Source of the DNA: Actinomycetota bacterium
GTDB lineage: Bacteria; Actinomycetota; Thermoleophilia; Gaiellales; Gaiellaceae
Length of the DNA: 33,989 nucleotides
Direction of reading: 5' to 3'
NCBI GenBank assembly: GCA_003139545.1
Contig: PLJC01000037.1
Span: 1-33,989, forward strand
How positions within the stretch are numbered: the stretch's first letter is position 1; every line of letters starts with the position of its first letter. The notes beneath the pieces were generated by a model that saw only the letters and a list, made by a program, of their open reading frames with translations, was not told the origin of the DNA and did no database searches. The translations under genes were made by a program, and so were the position numbers. This document shows, in pieces, positions 7,758 through 15,398 of the stretch.

Positions 7758-8366
7758 CTAGAAGCGCACCGCCACTCCGCGGGGAAGAACGAGGACAGGA
7801 CAGCCCGCCAGCTCGATGAGATAGTCGGCGGCGGCGCTGATGGTGACGCGGCCGTTCACCGTTCCCGGCTTCGAGCCGACGACGACGAGGTCCGGGCGGT
7901 GTCCCGGACCGTCGACGACCTCCGCTCCGAGCTTCTGCGCAAGCGCGTCGGCAGTCTCACGCGTGGTCGGATCGCCGTCCTCGCTGACCGCTCGGATCGT
8001 CGCGATCGCCTTGTGGCTCGCGTCCGCGTAGCCCGAGGGCGCGAGCGCGAGCGCGACCGGGCCGCCCTCGAGCAGACGCTTGGCCGTCGCCTGCGGGTCG
8101 ACGTGGCCGGGCGCGGTGCGGTATTCGGAGCCGAAGACGATCATCTCCGCCCCGCGCGAGAGCGCTAGCTCGCGCAGTCCCTCCGCCGTCGACGGGTTGT
8201 CGACGACGTGGAACGGGACATCGGTCGGCGAGTCCGGCTCCGGCTCGCGCCGGTGGCTGACGTAGGCGAGCTCGAGCGACGCGCCCGCCCCGGCCAGAAC
8301 CCGGCCGAGGGCGAGCGCGTCGCGGTCGTTGTCGGTTCCGTCGTACGAGACGATGACGGTCGTCAC
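7758..8366 (-). CDS. Universal stress protein, about one and a half UspA domains
   Basis: About 202 residues. The first UspA domain starts TTVIVSYDGTDNDRDALALG and runs to about residue 125, including GAEMIVFGSEY and a basic loop. The second, shorter half contains DLVVVGSKPG and ends AGCPVLVLPRGV, the usual last strand. The ATP-loop G-2X-G-9X-G is not clearly intact. The GTG at 8364-8366 overlaps the TGA of the ammonium transporter (GTGA), so the two are translationally coupled. Amt genes are usually coupled to glnK; a UspA protein in that place hints that it may modulate the transporter, which is inference. Confidence 0.85.
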   Translation of the reverse strand: MTTVIVSYDGTDNDRDALALGRVLAGAGASLELAYVSHRREPEPDSPTDVPFHVVDNPSTAEGLRELALSRGAEMIVFGSEYRTAPGHVDPQATAKRLLEGGPVALALAPSGYADASHKAIATIRAVSEDGDPTTRETADALAQKLGAEVVDGPGHRPDLVVVGSKPGTVNGRVTISAAADYLIELAGCPVLVLPRGVAVRF

Positions 8367-9709
8367 GTCGCGGGCGCAGCTTCGCTCGTGATCGTGGCCA
8401 GCGCACCCGCGGGGATCCCGGACGGGAACGCGAGCGACGGGATGTCCGAGGGATAGACCTCGTGGCCGTGGACGGCGAGGTCGCCCATCTCCATGTCCGC
8501 GTCGCTCATGCGCAACGGCACGAAGAGACCGACGAACTTCAGGAGGATGAATGTGGCCACGCCCGAGAAGATGATGACCCAGATCGCGGCCAGCGCCTGC
8601 CACTTCAGCAGGTGCAGCCCACCGACGACAGGCGCCATCGCGGAGTCCGCGAGCAGGCCCGTGAGCAGGCCGCCGAAGAGCCCGGCGAATCCGTGCGTGT
8701 AGACGACGCCGAGGGTGTCGTCGACGCTCCGGAACGGGCGCAGTCGCGCGAGGTAGTTGTACGCGATGTAGACGAGCACCGAGGCGGCCGCGCCGATGGC
8801 GATCGCGCCGAAGCCGTTGACGTACCCGGCTGCCGGCGTGATCGCGACGAGGCCGACGATCATGCCGTTGACGCTTCCGAGCAGCGACGGCTTGCGCTTC
8901 GTGGCGTAGTCGCAGCCAACCCACACGAGGAACGCAACCGCGGTTGCGAGGTTCGTGTTCAGCACGGCTGCTGACGCCTGCGTCCCGACGTTGTACGGAT
9001 CGCCGCCGTTGAAGCCGTTCCACCCGAGCCAGAGGAGGCCGGCACCGACCGCGACCATGGCGAGATTGTTCGGTGCGTCGATCTCGCGGTCGCGGGCGAG
9101 ACGCGGGCCGATCACCCAGGCGGCGACGAAGCCGGAGACGCCCGCCGACAGGTGGATGACGTAGCCGCCGCTGAAGTCGACGGCGCCCTTTTGCGCGAAG
9201 TAGCCCCCGCCCCACAGCAGGAACGCGTTGATCGTGTACACGCACGATCCCCACAGGACGACGAACGGGATCCACGCCTTGAAGTTCACACGGCCGAGGA
9301 CGGAGCCGAGCATGAGGATCGGCGTGATCGCCGCGAACACGAACTGGAAGTACACGAGGGATGACTGCGGGAACCCGGTCTTCCCGACGAGGGGGATGTT
9401 CCCCTGGGCCTGCAGCGACTTATGGTCGAGCACTTGCCCTGGCTGGCCGATGAAGTTCCCGAAGAAGCCCGAGTGCGACACGCCGTGCCAGGGGTTGCCG
9501 AACCCCATCTTGTATCCGTAGAACACCCACTCGACGAGCACGAGCGCGAACGCGATGAACGCCAGCATCATCGAGTTCACGGACCAGCGCTTCTGCATCA
9601 CGCCGCCGTAGAGGACGACCAGGCCTGGAACGCTCATCAAGCCCACGAGTGTCGCTGCCGTGAGCTGCCAGGAATTTGCTCCTGGGCTCAGCCAATGCGG
9701 GTACACCAT
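8363..9709 (-). CDS. amt: Ammonium transporter (Amt family), leader-controlled copy
   Basis: A 448-residue Amt protein. The start LMSVPGLVVLYGGVMQKR, pore histidines in GGYVIHLSAGVSGF and YTHGFAGLFGG, and GLLWLGWNGFNGG are diagnostic. It has a longer loop after helix 2 (the GNPWHGVSHSGFFGNFIGQP region) than the other copy, and a 60-residue cytoplasmic tail. AGGGGAG about 6 nt upstream sets the ATG. The mRNA leader holds two hexaloop hairpins and an intrinsic terminator, so expression is expected to depend on antitermination. usp and a small membrane gene follow in the same direction. Confidence 0.95.
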   Translation of the reverse strand: MVYPHWLSPGANSWQLTAATLVGLMSVPGLVVLYGGVMQKRWSVNSMMLAFIAFALVLVEWVFYGYKMGFGNPWHGVSHSGFFGNFIGQPGQVLDHKSLQAQGNIPLVGKTGFPQSSLVYFQFVFAAITPILMLGSVLGRVNFKAWIPFVVLWGSCVYTINAFLLWGGGYFAQKGAVDFSGGYVIHLSAGVSGFVAAWVIGPRLARDREIDAPNNLAMVAVGAGLLWLGWNGFNGGDPYNVGTQASAAVLNTNLATAVAFLVWVGCDYATKRKPSLLGSVNGMIVGLVAITPAAGYVNGFGAIAIGAAASVLVYIAYNYLARLRPFRSVDDTLGVVYTHGFAGLFGGLLTGLLADSAMAPVVGGLHLLKWQALAAIWVIIFSGVATFILLKFVGLFVPLRMSDADMEMGDLAVHGHEVYPSDIPSLAFPSGIPAGALATITSEAAPAT

Positions 9710-9734
9710 CTACGTCTCCCCTCGTTCCGCCAAC

Positions 9735-9770
9735 AAAAAAAGCCCCAGGTCTCCAAGAGAGACCTGAGGC
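9735..9770 (-). terminator. Intrinsic terminator in the leader of the second amt gene
   Basis: In transcript orientation GCCTCAGGTCTC (9770-9759) pairs along all 12 positions (one G-U) with GAGACCTGGGGC (9753-9742) around a 5-nt loop, directly followed by seven T (9741-9735). It lies 26 nt before the amt start codon, between promoter and gene, so it can only be an attenuator. Confidence 0.9.
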
Positions 9771-9805
9771 GACACTGCCTCCGCGAGGCTTCTTTGCCGA
9801 CCGCG
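9766..9805 (-). promoter_or_regulatory. Probable ANTAR-protein target: two hexaloop hairpins overlapping the terminator
   Basis: Hairpin 1: CGCG (9805-9802), a 3x1 internal loop, then GGC - AAAGAA - GCC and CGCG (9785-9782). Hairpin 2 follows immediately: GAGGC (9781-9777), loop AGTGTC (9776-9771), GCCTC (9770-9766). Both hexaloops have A at position 1 and G at position 4, the conserved positions of ANTAR-binding dual hairpins described for EutV/NasR-type systems. The 3' arm of hairpin 2 is the first five bases of the terminator, so hairpin 2 and terminator cannot coexist; protein binding to the pair would release amt from attenuation. An ANTAR response regulator is encoded at 14270-14836. 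Confidence 0.75.
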
Positions 9806-9813
9806 TGCGCGGG

Positions 9814-9819
9814 ACGATA
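9814..9819 (-). promoter_or_regulatory. Candidate -10 box of the second amt transcript
   Basis: TATCGT on the minus strand would place the transcript start near 9807, one or two bases before hairpin 1 of the leader. No convincing -35 is visible at the proper distance. Confidence 0.4.
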
Positions 9820-9877
9820 CACGCCCCTCCGGCCGGATCGACACTGAAAACCGGTCAACCTCGGCGACGCACGGACG

Positions 9878-9883
9878 TACAGT
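9878..9883 (+). promoter_or_regulatory. Candidate -10 box of proA (leaderless start)
   Basis: TACAGT lies 6 nt before the ATG at 9890 and no Shine-Dalgarno precedes the ATG, suggesting that transcription starts at the initiation codon. Confidence 0.45.
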
Positions 9884-9889
9884 TGCGCG

Positions 9890-11071
9890 ATGGAGATCGT
9901 CGAGCGCGAAGCGCGGTCGGCCCGCGAGGCGCTCGCGCAGCTGACGGACGCACGCGTCGACGCGGGGCTCGACCACGTCGTCGAGCTTCTGTCCGAGCGC
10001 GCAGAGGTAATCCTCGCCGCGAACGCCGAGGACCTCGAAGCCGCTGACGTCGACGAGGGGGCGCGCGACCGGCTGCGGCTCGACGAGGGGCGGATCGATG
10101 CGATCGCGGACGGCGTCCGCGCAACGCGAGCGCTCCCTCCGCTCGAGCGCAACGTGCGCACGTGGACGCTCGCGAACGGGCTCGTGGTGTCGGAGCGGCT
10201 CATCCCCGTCGGCGTCGTCGGCGCGAACTTCGAGGCGCGGCCGAACGTTGCCGTCGACATCGCGACGCAGGTGCTGAAGAGCGGGAACGCCGTCGTGCTG
10301 CGCACCGGATCGGCCGCGCTTCGCACAGTGACGGAGCTGGTCGACACCGTGCTGCGTCCGGCGCTGGGCGAGGCGGTTGGCCTCGTGCGCACCCCCGGTC
10401 ATGACGGCGCCGAGGCGCTCGTGTCGCTGCCGGAGCTGATCCCGCTCGTCATCCTCCGCGGCAGCGGCGCGTCGACCGCCGCGCTCGCACGTCGCGCGGC
10501 GGAGCACGGGGTGCGTGCGCTCGCGCACGCGGAAGGTGGCGGCGTCCTGTACGCGCACGCCGCAGCCGACCCGGCGAAGCTCGAGCAGCTCGTGCGCGCG
10601 AGCCTCGACCGGCTCGGCGTCTGCAACCGGCTCAACCTCGCCCTCGCCGACACGCCGGAGCTCGCACAGGCGATCGCCGCCGTCTGCGCCGAGCTCGGGA
10701 TCGCCGTCGAGGACACGCTGCCGCCGGAACGCGAATGGGCGTCGGAGCCCGGGCGCGTGAAGACCGTCACGCTCCGCAGGGTGAACGGCGTAGACGAAGC
10801 ACTCCGAGCCGCGAACGAGGAGACGTCCGGCCTCGCCGCCGCGATCGTGACCGAGGACGGCAACGCAGCCGAGCGCTTCCTCGACGGCTATCGCGGCACG
10901 GCTGCGTTCTGGAACGCGCCGACGCGCTTCGCCGACGGCTTCGAGCTGCTCGGCACGCCGGAGACGGGGATCAGCGTCGACCGCTTTCCCGGCCCGCGCG
11001 GGCCGGTCACCTACCGCGACCTCTGCCTGCGCCAGTACCGCGTCGTCGGCGACGGCACGCAGCGCCGGTGA
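9890..11071 (+). CDS. proA: Gamma-glutamyl phosphate reductase (glutamate-5-semialdehyde dehydrogenase)
   Basis: Second step of proline synthesis: NADPH-dependent reduction of gamma-glutamyl phosphate to glutamate semialdehyde. The 393-residue length is close to the family norm. The substrate-binding segment PVGVVGANFEARPNVAVDIA and the catalytic cysteine at residue 245 (LGVCNRLN) are present, as is the late motif TPETGISVDRFPGPRGPVTYRDL. The TGA overlaps the GTG start of proB (GTGA), so the two are coupled, in the order proA-proB rather than the common proB-proA. The promoter region is shared with the divergent amt leader. Confidence 0.95.
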   Translation: MEIVEREARSAREALAQLTDARVDAGLDHVVELLSERAEVILAANAEDLEAADVDEGARDRLRLDEGRIDAIADGVRATRALPPLERNVRTWTLANGLVVSERLIPVGVVGANFEARPNVAVDIATQVLKSGNAVVLRTGSAALRTVTELVDTVLRPALGEAVGLVRTPGHDGAEALVSLPELIPLVILRGSGASTAALARRAAEHGVRALAHAEGGGVLYAHAAADPAKLEQLVRASLDRLGVCNRLNLALADTPELAQAIAAVCAELGIAVEDTLPPEREWASEPGRVKTVTLRRVNGVDEALRAANEETSGLAAAIVTEDGNAAERFLDGYRGTAAFWNAPTRFADGFELLGTPETGISVDRFPGPRGPVTYRDLCLRQYRVVGDGTQRR

Positions 11072-12081
11072 CCGTCGTCGTCAAGCTCGGCTCGTCGCTC
11101 GTCACCGACGGCGCCGGGCGCATCCGCCGCTCCGTTCTGGCGGCGCGCGCAGCCGATGTGGCCGAGATCTCCGAGCCCGTGTGCATCGTCTCGTCCGGCG
11201 CGATCGCGCTCGGCCTGCCGCTGCTCGGCATGGCGCAGCGTCCGCGCTCGACGCCGCAGCTCCAGGCCGCGTCGGCGGCCGGCCAGGTGCGGCTGCAGCT
11301 CGCATGGGAGGCCGCCTTCCGCAAGCACGGACTGCGCGTCGCGCAGATCCTTCTCTCCGCGGGCGACCTCGCCGAGCGCGCGACATACCTGAACGTGCGC
11401 AATGCGCTCAACGCGCTCCTGAAGCTCGGCGCAGTCCCGGTCGTGAACGAGAACGACGCGACGGCGACCGACGAGATCACGTTCGGCGACAACGACGCGC
11501 TCGCCGCACAGGTGGCGGTCTTGCTCGGCGCGCGGCTGCTCGTGCTGCTCACGGAGGTGGACGGCGTGTACAGCGCAAGCGCGGAGCTGCTCACGAGCGG
11601 CGACGCCGTCGACGATGCGTCATTCGGCCCCGGCAGTGCGCTCGGCCGCGGCGGCATGGCGAGCAAGGTGACGGCAGCGCGCCTCGCCGCAGCTGCAGGC
11701 ATTCCGACGGTGATCGCGTCGGGTCGCGGCCCCGGTGTCGTCCGTGCGATCGCGGCCGGCGAGGCGCGCGGAACGGCATTCGCGGCCGCGTCGAGACAGG
11801 CGAGCGCGTTCAAGCTGTGGCTGCGGCACGCAAAGCCGACGGCCGGGAAGCTCGTGCTGGACGACGGCGCCCGTGACGCGATCCTCACGGGCGGCCGCAG
11901 CCTCCTCGCCGTCGGCGTGGTCGCGTGCGAGGGCGAGTTCGACGAAGGCGACGCGGTCGAGCTCGTCTCAGCCGACGGAACTGTGCTCGGCAAGGGCATT
12001 GCAGGCGCGGGCGCAGCGGAGCTGCGCGGCCGGCCGCGCGGCGTCGAGGCCGTGCACCGCGACCGGCTCGTTCTCTACTGA
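11068..12081 (+). CDS. proB: Glutamate 5-kinase with C-terminal PUA domain
   Basis: First step of proline synthesis: ATP-dependent phosphorylation of glutamate. The amino-acid-kinase domain (about residues 1-230) has VVVKLGSSLVTD, IVSSGAIALGL, VVNENDATATDEITFGDND and GRGGMASKVTAA. A PUA domain follows from about 250 (SAFKLWLRHAKPTAGKLVLD). Length 337 residues. The GTG start at 11068 overlaps the proA stop; a longer frame upstream is out-of-family and rejected. The 3' end overlaps the convergent repeat-protein gene by 7 nt. Feedback inhibition by proline is expected of the family. Confidence 0.95.
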   Translation: MTVVVKLGSSLVTDGAGRIRRSVLAARAADVAEISEPVCIVSSGAIALGLPLLGMAQRPRSTPQLQAASAAGQVRLQLAWEAAFRKHGLRVAQILLSAGDLAERATYLNVRNALNALLKLGAVPVVNENDATATDEITFGDNDALAAQVAVLLGARLLVLLTEVDGVYSASAELLTSGDAVDDASFGPGSALGRGGMASKVTAARLAAAAGIPTVIASGRGPGVVRAIAAGEARGTAFAAASRQASAFKLWLRHAKPTAGKLVLDDGARDAILTGGRSLLAVGVVACEGEFDEGDAVELVSADGTVLGKGIAGAGAAELRGRPRGVEAVHRDRLVLY

Positions 12082-14213
12082 ACGCGGACGGCCCAGTGGA
12101 CCGCGTGCGTGCCCGAGTGGCTGACGAGCGTGGCGGTGAACACGTAGCGGCCTGAGCGTGCGACGGTGAAGACGGCCTTCCCGGCGGCTGCCTTGACGCG
12201 GATGGTGCGCACGGCGAGCTTCTTCCCGGCCCGTGTCTCGACGATGGTCAGCTTTCCGGCTTCGCCTGCCGCGAAGTAGAGGGTTACACGGTGTCCCGCA
12301 ACCGTCGGCCGCTTCGCCGACGCGAAGACGTGCACGAACCGTGCGGTAACGGCCTCTGCGGCGCTCATCGTGACGTCGCACGTCGTCTTCTTCCCGGTAC
12401 AGGCGCCTGCCCAGCCTGCGAAGACGAATCCTTTTCCCGGAGCCGAGGCGACGAGTGTCGCCCGCCCATCTTGGCTGTACTCCTGCGTGCACGTCGTTCC
12501 CTTGGCGGTGGTGCTCGTGCAGGCGCCGCCGGTCGAAGACACGCTGCCGAGGCCGGAGACGCTGATCGTGAGCCGCTCCACGCCGGGCTCGGTTGCGGTG
12601 GTGAAGGTGGCCGTGACGCTCTTCGCGTTCGTCATCGAGACGGTGCACACGAAGCTCGATCCGGCACACGCGCCGCCGCTCCAGCCGGTGAAGGTCGCGC
12701 CGAAGCCCGGGCTTGCACTGAGGGTCACGTTGGCGCTCGCGGCCTGTGGGCTCGTGCAGCTCGAGCCGCCGCTGGACGTGCAGTGCAGGCCGGCGCCGGC
12801 GATCGACCCGTTTCCCACCACTTGCCCGGTCAGCAGATACGTCGTGTTGCCACCGGCGAAGTTGGCCCCGACGGTCTTGGCGCCGGTCATCGTCAGCGTG
12901 CAGGTCGTCGCCGTGAACGTCGAGCAGTCGCCGGTCCAGCCGGTGAAGTCGGCGGTATTGCCGGAGGCTGGGACGGCGCTGAGGGTCAGCGAGGTGTTTC
13001 CGGTGACGTTTGCGGTGCACTCTGTCCCACCTGCCACAGTGCAGTAGATGTTCCCGGTAGAGCTCGTCACGTAGCCGTCACCGAGCGCGCTGACGCTCAG
13101 CGAGAACGTCGCGACGGGCGGTGCGGTGCCACCGGAGAACGTGACCGTCACCGAGGCCGGGGTCGTGCCCATTGCGACAGTGCATGTGACTCCCGAGGAG
13201 CTCGCGCAGCCCGACCAGAACACGCTTGCGCCGGTGGCTGGTGCCGCGGTCAGCGTGACGTTCGAGTTCGGCGGCTCGCCGGCGGTGCACGTCTGCGGCC
13301 CCGGCCCGCACGTGATCGCGCCGCCCGACACCTGGCCGAGCCCGGTCACCGTGACCGACAGCGGCACGAGCGGGTCGAACTCCGCCGTCACCGTACGACT
13401 GATGTTCATCTGGACCGTGCACGACGGCTGCAGGCCGTTGCAGGCCATGCCCCAACCCGTGAAGGCGTAGCCGCTTTGCGGCGTCGCCGTCAGCCCTACA
13501 GTCGAGTTCGGCGGCTCCTGCTTGTCGCAGGTCGATCCTGCGCCGCACGAGATACCGCCGCCGGTTACGGCGCCGCCTCCGCTTACCTGCACCTCGAGCG
13601 TGGTCGGGGTGGTGCTGACCCAGGTTGCGCTCACGAAATCGTTTCCGTTGACGTAGACGGCGCAGCTGACCGCCGTGCCGCCGCACGAGCCGCCCCAGCC
13701 CGAGAAGAAGTTGCCCGCGTCTGGCTGCTCGTCGACGGTGATCGTCGAGCCCTGCAAGACCGTGAGGCTGCACGCCCCCGTTCCTGTTGTTCCGCAGTTG
13801 ATCGGGTAGTTCGCCGGATCCGAGCCGTTCGCAACGGTGCCGGTGGTCGGCGAGGCTAGCGCGACGCCGAACGTCTCCGACTGGACGGCGGCAGTGGTGG
13901 TGAAAACGGCCGTCGCGGTAGTGTCACCGCTGACAGGGACCGGGCAGCCCGTAGCCGAGCCGCACGTCGCGCCGTCCGTCCAGCCGCTGAACGTCCAGCC
14001 CGCGGCGGGCGCCTCTGTCAACGGGACGGTCGGTGTGGCGGACGCGTAGGACGCGTAGCACGTCAGGCTCCCGACGCCGCAGTTGAACCCGGGCCCGGTG
14101 ACCTTCCCCTTGCCGATCACCTCGATCTTCAGACTCGGCGGGGTCGTGGCCGCATGCGCCGACGCGCCGCCCACGGCGACCGAGATCGCTGCTACCAGCA
14201 GGAGTGCACGCAC
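12075..14213 (-). CDS. Exported protein with seven Cys-rich beta-repeats (InlB B-repeat/Bacterial_repeat type)
   Basis: Start GTG 14213, preceded by AAGGTGGG at 8 nt, gives a signal peptide (RALLLVAAISVAVGGASAHA) and a mature chain of about 685 residues. Seven imperfect repeats of 75-95 residues follow, each with the outline xGxGxV-Cys-...-Cys-...LTAxPxxGxxFxGWxGxC-...-CxVxMxxxxxVTAxF. Examples of the core are FTGWSGGACAG, FTGWTGDCSTF and FAGWAGACTGK. Most repeats hold four cysteines, suggesting two disulfides each outside the cell. The last 80 residues form a different beta domain starting SAKRPTVAGHRVTLYF, with GRYVFTATLVSHSG. No LPXTG or membrane anchor is seen, so it is secreted or loosely surface-bound. 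Ligand unknown. Longer upstream reading of the frame overlaps the regulator genes and is rejected. Confidence 0.8.
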   Translation of the reverse strand: MRALLLVAAISVAVGGASAHAATTPPSLKIEVIGKGKVTGPGFNCGVGSLTCYASYASATPTVPLTEAPAAGWTFSGWTDGATCGSATGCPVPVSGDTTATAVFTTTAAVQSETFGVALASPTTGTVANGSDPANYPINCGTTGTGACSLTVLQGSTITVDEQPDAGNFFSGWGGSCGGTAVSCAVYVNGNDFVSATWVSTTPTTLEVQVSGGGAVTGGGISCGAGSTCDKQEPPNSTVGLTATPQSGYAFTGWGMACNGLQPSCTVQMNISRTVTAEFDPLVPLSVTVTGLGQVSGGAITCGPGPQTCTAGEPPNSNVTLTAAPATGASVFWSGCASSSGVTCTVAMGTTPASVTVTFSGGTAPPVATFSLSVSALGDGYVTSSTGNIYCTVAGGTECTANVTGNTSLTLSAVPASGNTADFTGWTGDCSTFTATTCTLTMTGAKTVGANFAGGNTTYLLTGQVVGNGSIAGAGLHCTSSGGSSCTSPQAASANVTLSASPGFGATFTGWSGGACAGSSFVCTVSMTNAKSVTATFTTATEPGVERLTISVSGLGSVSSTGGACTSTTAKGTTCTQEYSQDGRATLVASAPGKGFVFAGWAGACTGKKTTCDVTMSAAEAVTARFVHVFASAKRPTVAGHRVTLYFAAGEAGKLTIVETRAGKKLAVRTIRVKAAAGKAVFTVARSGRYVFTATLVSHSGTHAVHWAVRVQ

Positions 14214-14269
14214 AATCCGACCCACCTTGGGTACATCATCACCGATCCGGGGGGTCGAAAACGCCGCAG

Positions 14270-14836
14270 CTACGCGCCGAGCGTCTGGATGATCGCCTCG
14301 GCGATGACGCGCATGGGGCGCCCGGACGTCTGGCTGGCACGGCGGAGCCGCGCAAATGCGTCCTGCTCGGTCAGCCCCTGGTTCTGCATGAGGAGGCCCT
14401 TCGCGCGCTCGATCGCCTTGCGGGCGGCAAGCGCCTCGGCAAGCGAGTCGACCTGCTCGCGCACGGCCGAGAGCTGGTCGAAGCGTGCCCGTGCGGTCGC
14501 GATCGCGGGGAGGAGGTCCTCCTCGCGGAACGGCTTCGCCAGGTAGCCGTAGACGCCCGCCTCGGCCGCCCGCCGCACGAGGCTCTTCTCCGTGAAGGCG
14601 CTCACGATCACGATCGGCATCGGCCGCTCGTCGAGAATGCGGCGCGCCGCCTCGATCCCGTCGAGACGCGGCATCTTCACGTCGAGGACGGCGAGATCCG
14701 GCTCCGCGGAGTCGGCCAGCTCGACCGCCTCGACGCCGTCGCGCGCCTCGGCGCACACCTCGAGGCCGGCGTTCTCGAGCATCCCTTTCAGGTCGAGGCG
14801 AATGAGCGTCTCGTCCTCGGCGATCAACACCCTCAC
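14270..14836 (-). CDS. ANTAR-domain response regulator (transcription antiterminator)
   Basis: 188 residues. Receiver domain 1-120: acidic pair E7-D8, phospho-acceptor D52 (AVLDVKMP), K101 (LAKPF). A coiled segment (ARFDQLSAVREQVDSLAEAL) leads into the ANTAR three-helix domain, with ARKAIERAKGLLMQNQGLTE, then DAFARLRRASQTSGRPMR and VIAEAIIQ. ANTAR proteins bind paired hexaloop RNA hairpins and prevent terminator formation. The domain order is that of PdtaR/AmiR-type regulators. GTG 14836 overlaps the TGA of the upstream paralogue. No histidine kinase is adjacent. A plausible target is the amt leader at 9735-9805. Confidence 0.92.
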   Translation of the reverse strand: MRVLIAEDETLIRLDLKGMLENAGLEVCAEARDGVEAVELADSAEPDLAVLDVKMPRLDGIEAARRILDERPMPIVIVSAFTEKSLVRRAAEAGVYGYLAKPFREEDLLPAIATARARFDQLSAVREQVDSLAEALAARKAIERAKGLLMQNQGLTEQDAFARLRRASQTSGRPMRVIAEAIIQTLGA

Positions 14837-15339
14837 GGCTGCACCACACGGACGTCGAGCGAGCCGTCTTCTGCGCGCTCGATGCGCACGGGCCACGCGT
14901 GGCCGCTCGACGACGGGAGATCCACATCGATCTGCTTCGGCTGCTCGGTGCCGAGCCGGCGGCGCGCTGCGAGCAGCTCCGCGTGCCGGGCGGCGGCGGC
15001 GTACAAGGCGGGCGCGACGTCTCCCTCGCGGAACGGCTTCAGGAGGTACCCGAAGACGCCCGCCGCGACCGCCTTGTCGACCGTGGCGCGATCGCGAAAC
15101 GCAGTCAGCATGACGATCGGGAGCGGCCGCTCCGCGTAGATGCGCCGCGCGGCCTCGATTCCGTCGAGGTTCGGCATGCGGACGTCGAGCAGCGCGGCGT
15201 CGGGCTGCGTCGACCGCGCCAGCTCCACCGCCTCGAGCCCGTCGCGCGCCTCGGCGCACACGGTGAAGCCGTGCCGCTCGAGAATCGCGCGCAGGTCGAG
15301 ACGGATCAGCGTCTCGTCTTCTGCAATGAGGATCTTCAT
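14833..15339 (-). CDS. Response regulator paralogue lacking the ANTAR domain
   Basis: 168 residues. The receiver is closely similar to its downstream neighbour (shared [20 protein letters not shown] start, CAEARDG, [13 protein letters not shown]), with D8, D52 and K101 conserved. After residue 120 the ANTAR helices are absent; instead a tail ([20 protein letters not shown], then a short beta-like end [10 protein letters not shown]) follows. The pair clearly arose by tandem duplication. It could compete for phosphate or dimerise with the ANTAR protein. AAGGAGG 5 nt before the ATG sets the start; this site is partly enclosed by a CCTTCG/CGAAGG hairpin (15348-15372). Confidence 0.88.
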   Translation of the reverse strand: MKILIAEDETLIRLDLRAILERHGFTVCAEARDGLEAVELARSTQPDAALLDVRMPNLDGIEAARRIYAERPLPIVMLTAFRDRATVDKAVAAGVFGYLLKPFREGDVAPALYAAAARHAELLAARRRLGTEQPKQIDVDLPSSSGHAWPVRIERAEDGSLDVRVVQP

Positions 15340-15398
15340 GCACGCCTCCTTCGGTCGAAAGACTCACGAAGGCAGCGTCGCCTCGAACGCCTATGACG

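Noticed and set aside
8367..9275. Upstream extension of the UspA frame to 505 residues
   Set aside because: The extra part is Arg-rich and antiparallel to no gene but overlaps amt in another frame; the GTGA overlap at 8363-8366 gives the natural start.
9735..9770. Terminator of proA or of a plus-strand gene
   Set aside because: The T run follows the hairpin only on the minus strand, upstream of amt, and no gene ends there on that strand.
9771..9860. Glutamine riboswitch (glnA RNA) in the amt leader
   Set aside because: I could not find its conserved core; the short transcript and hexaloop pair fit ANTAR control better.
14214..14927. Upstream extension of the repeat-protein frame to 950 residues
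   Set aside because: It runs through the two response-regulator genes; a GTG with AAGGTGGG followed by a signal peptide starts at 14213.
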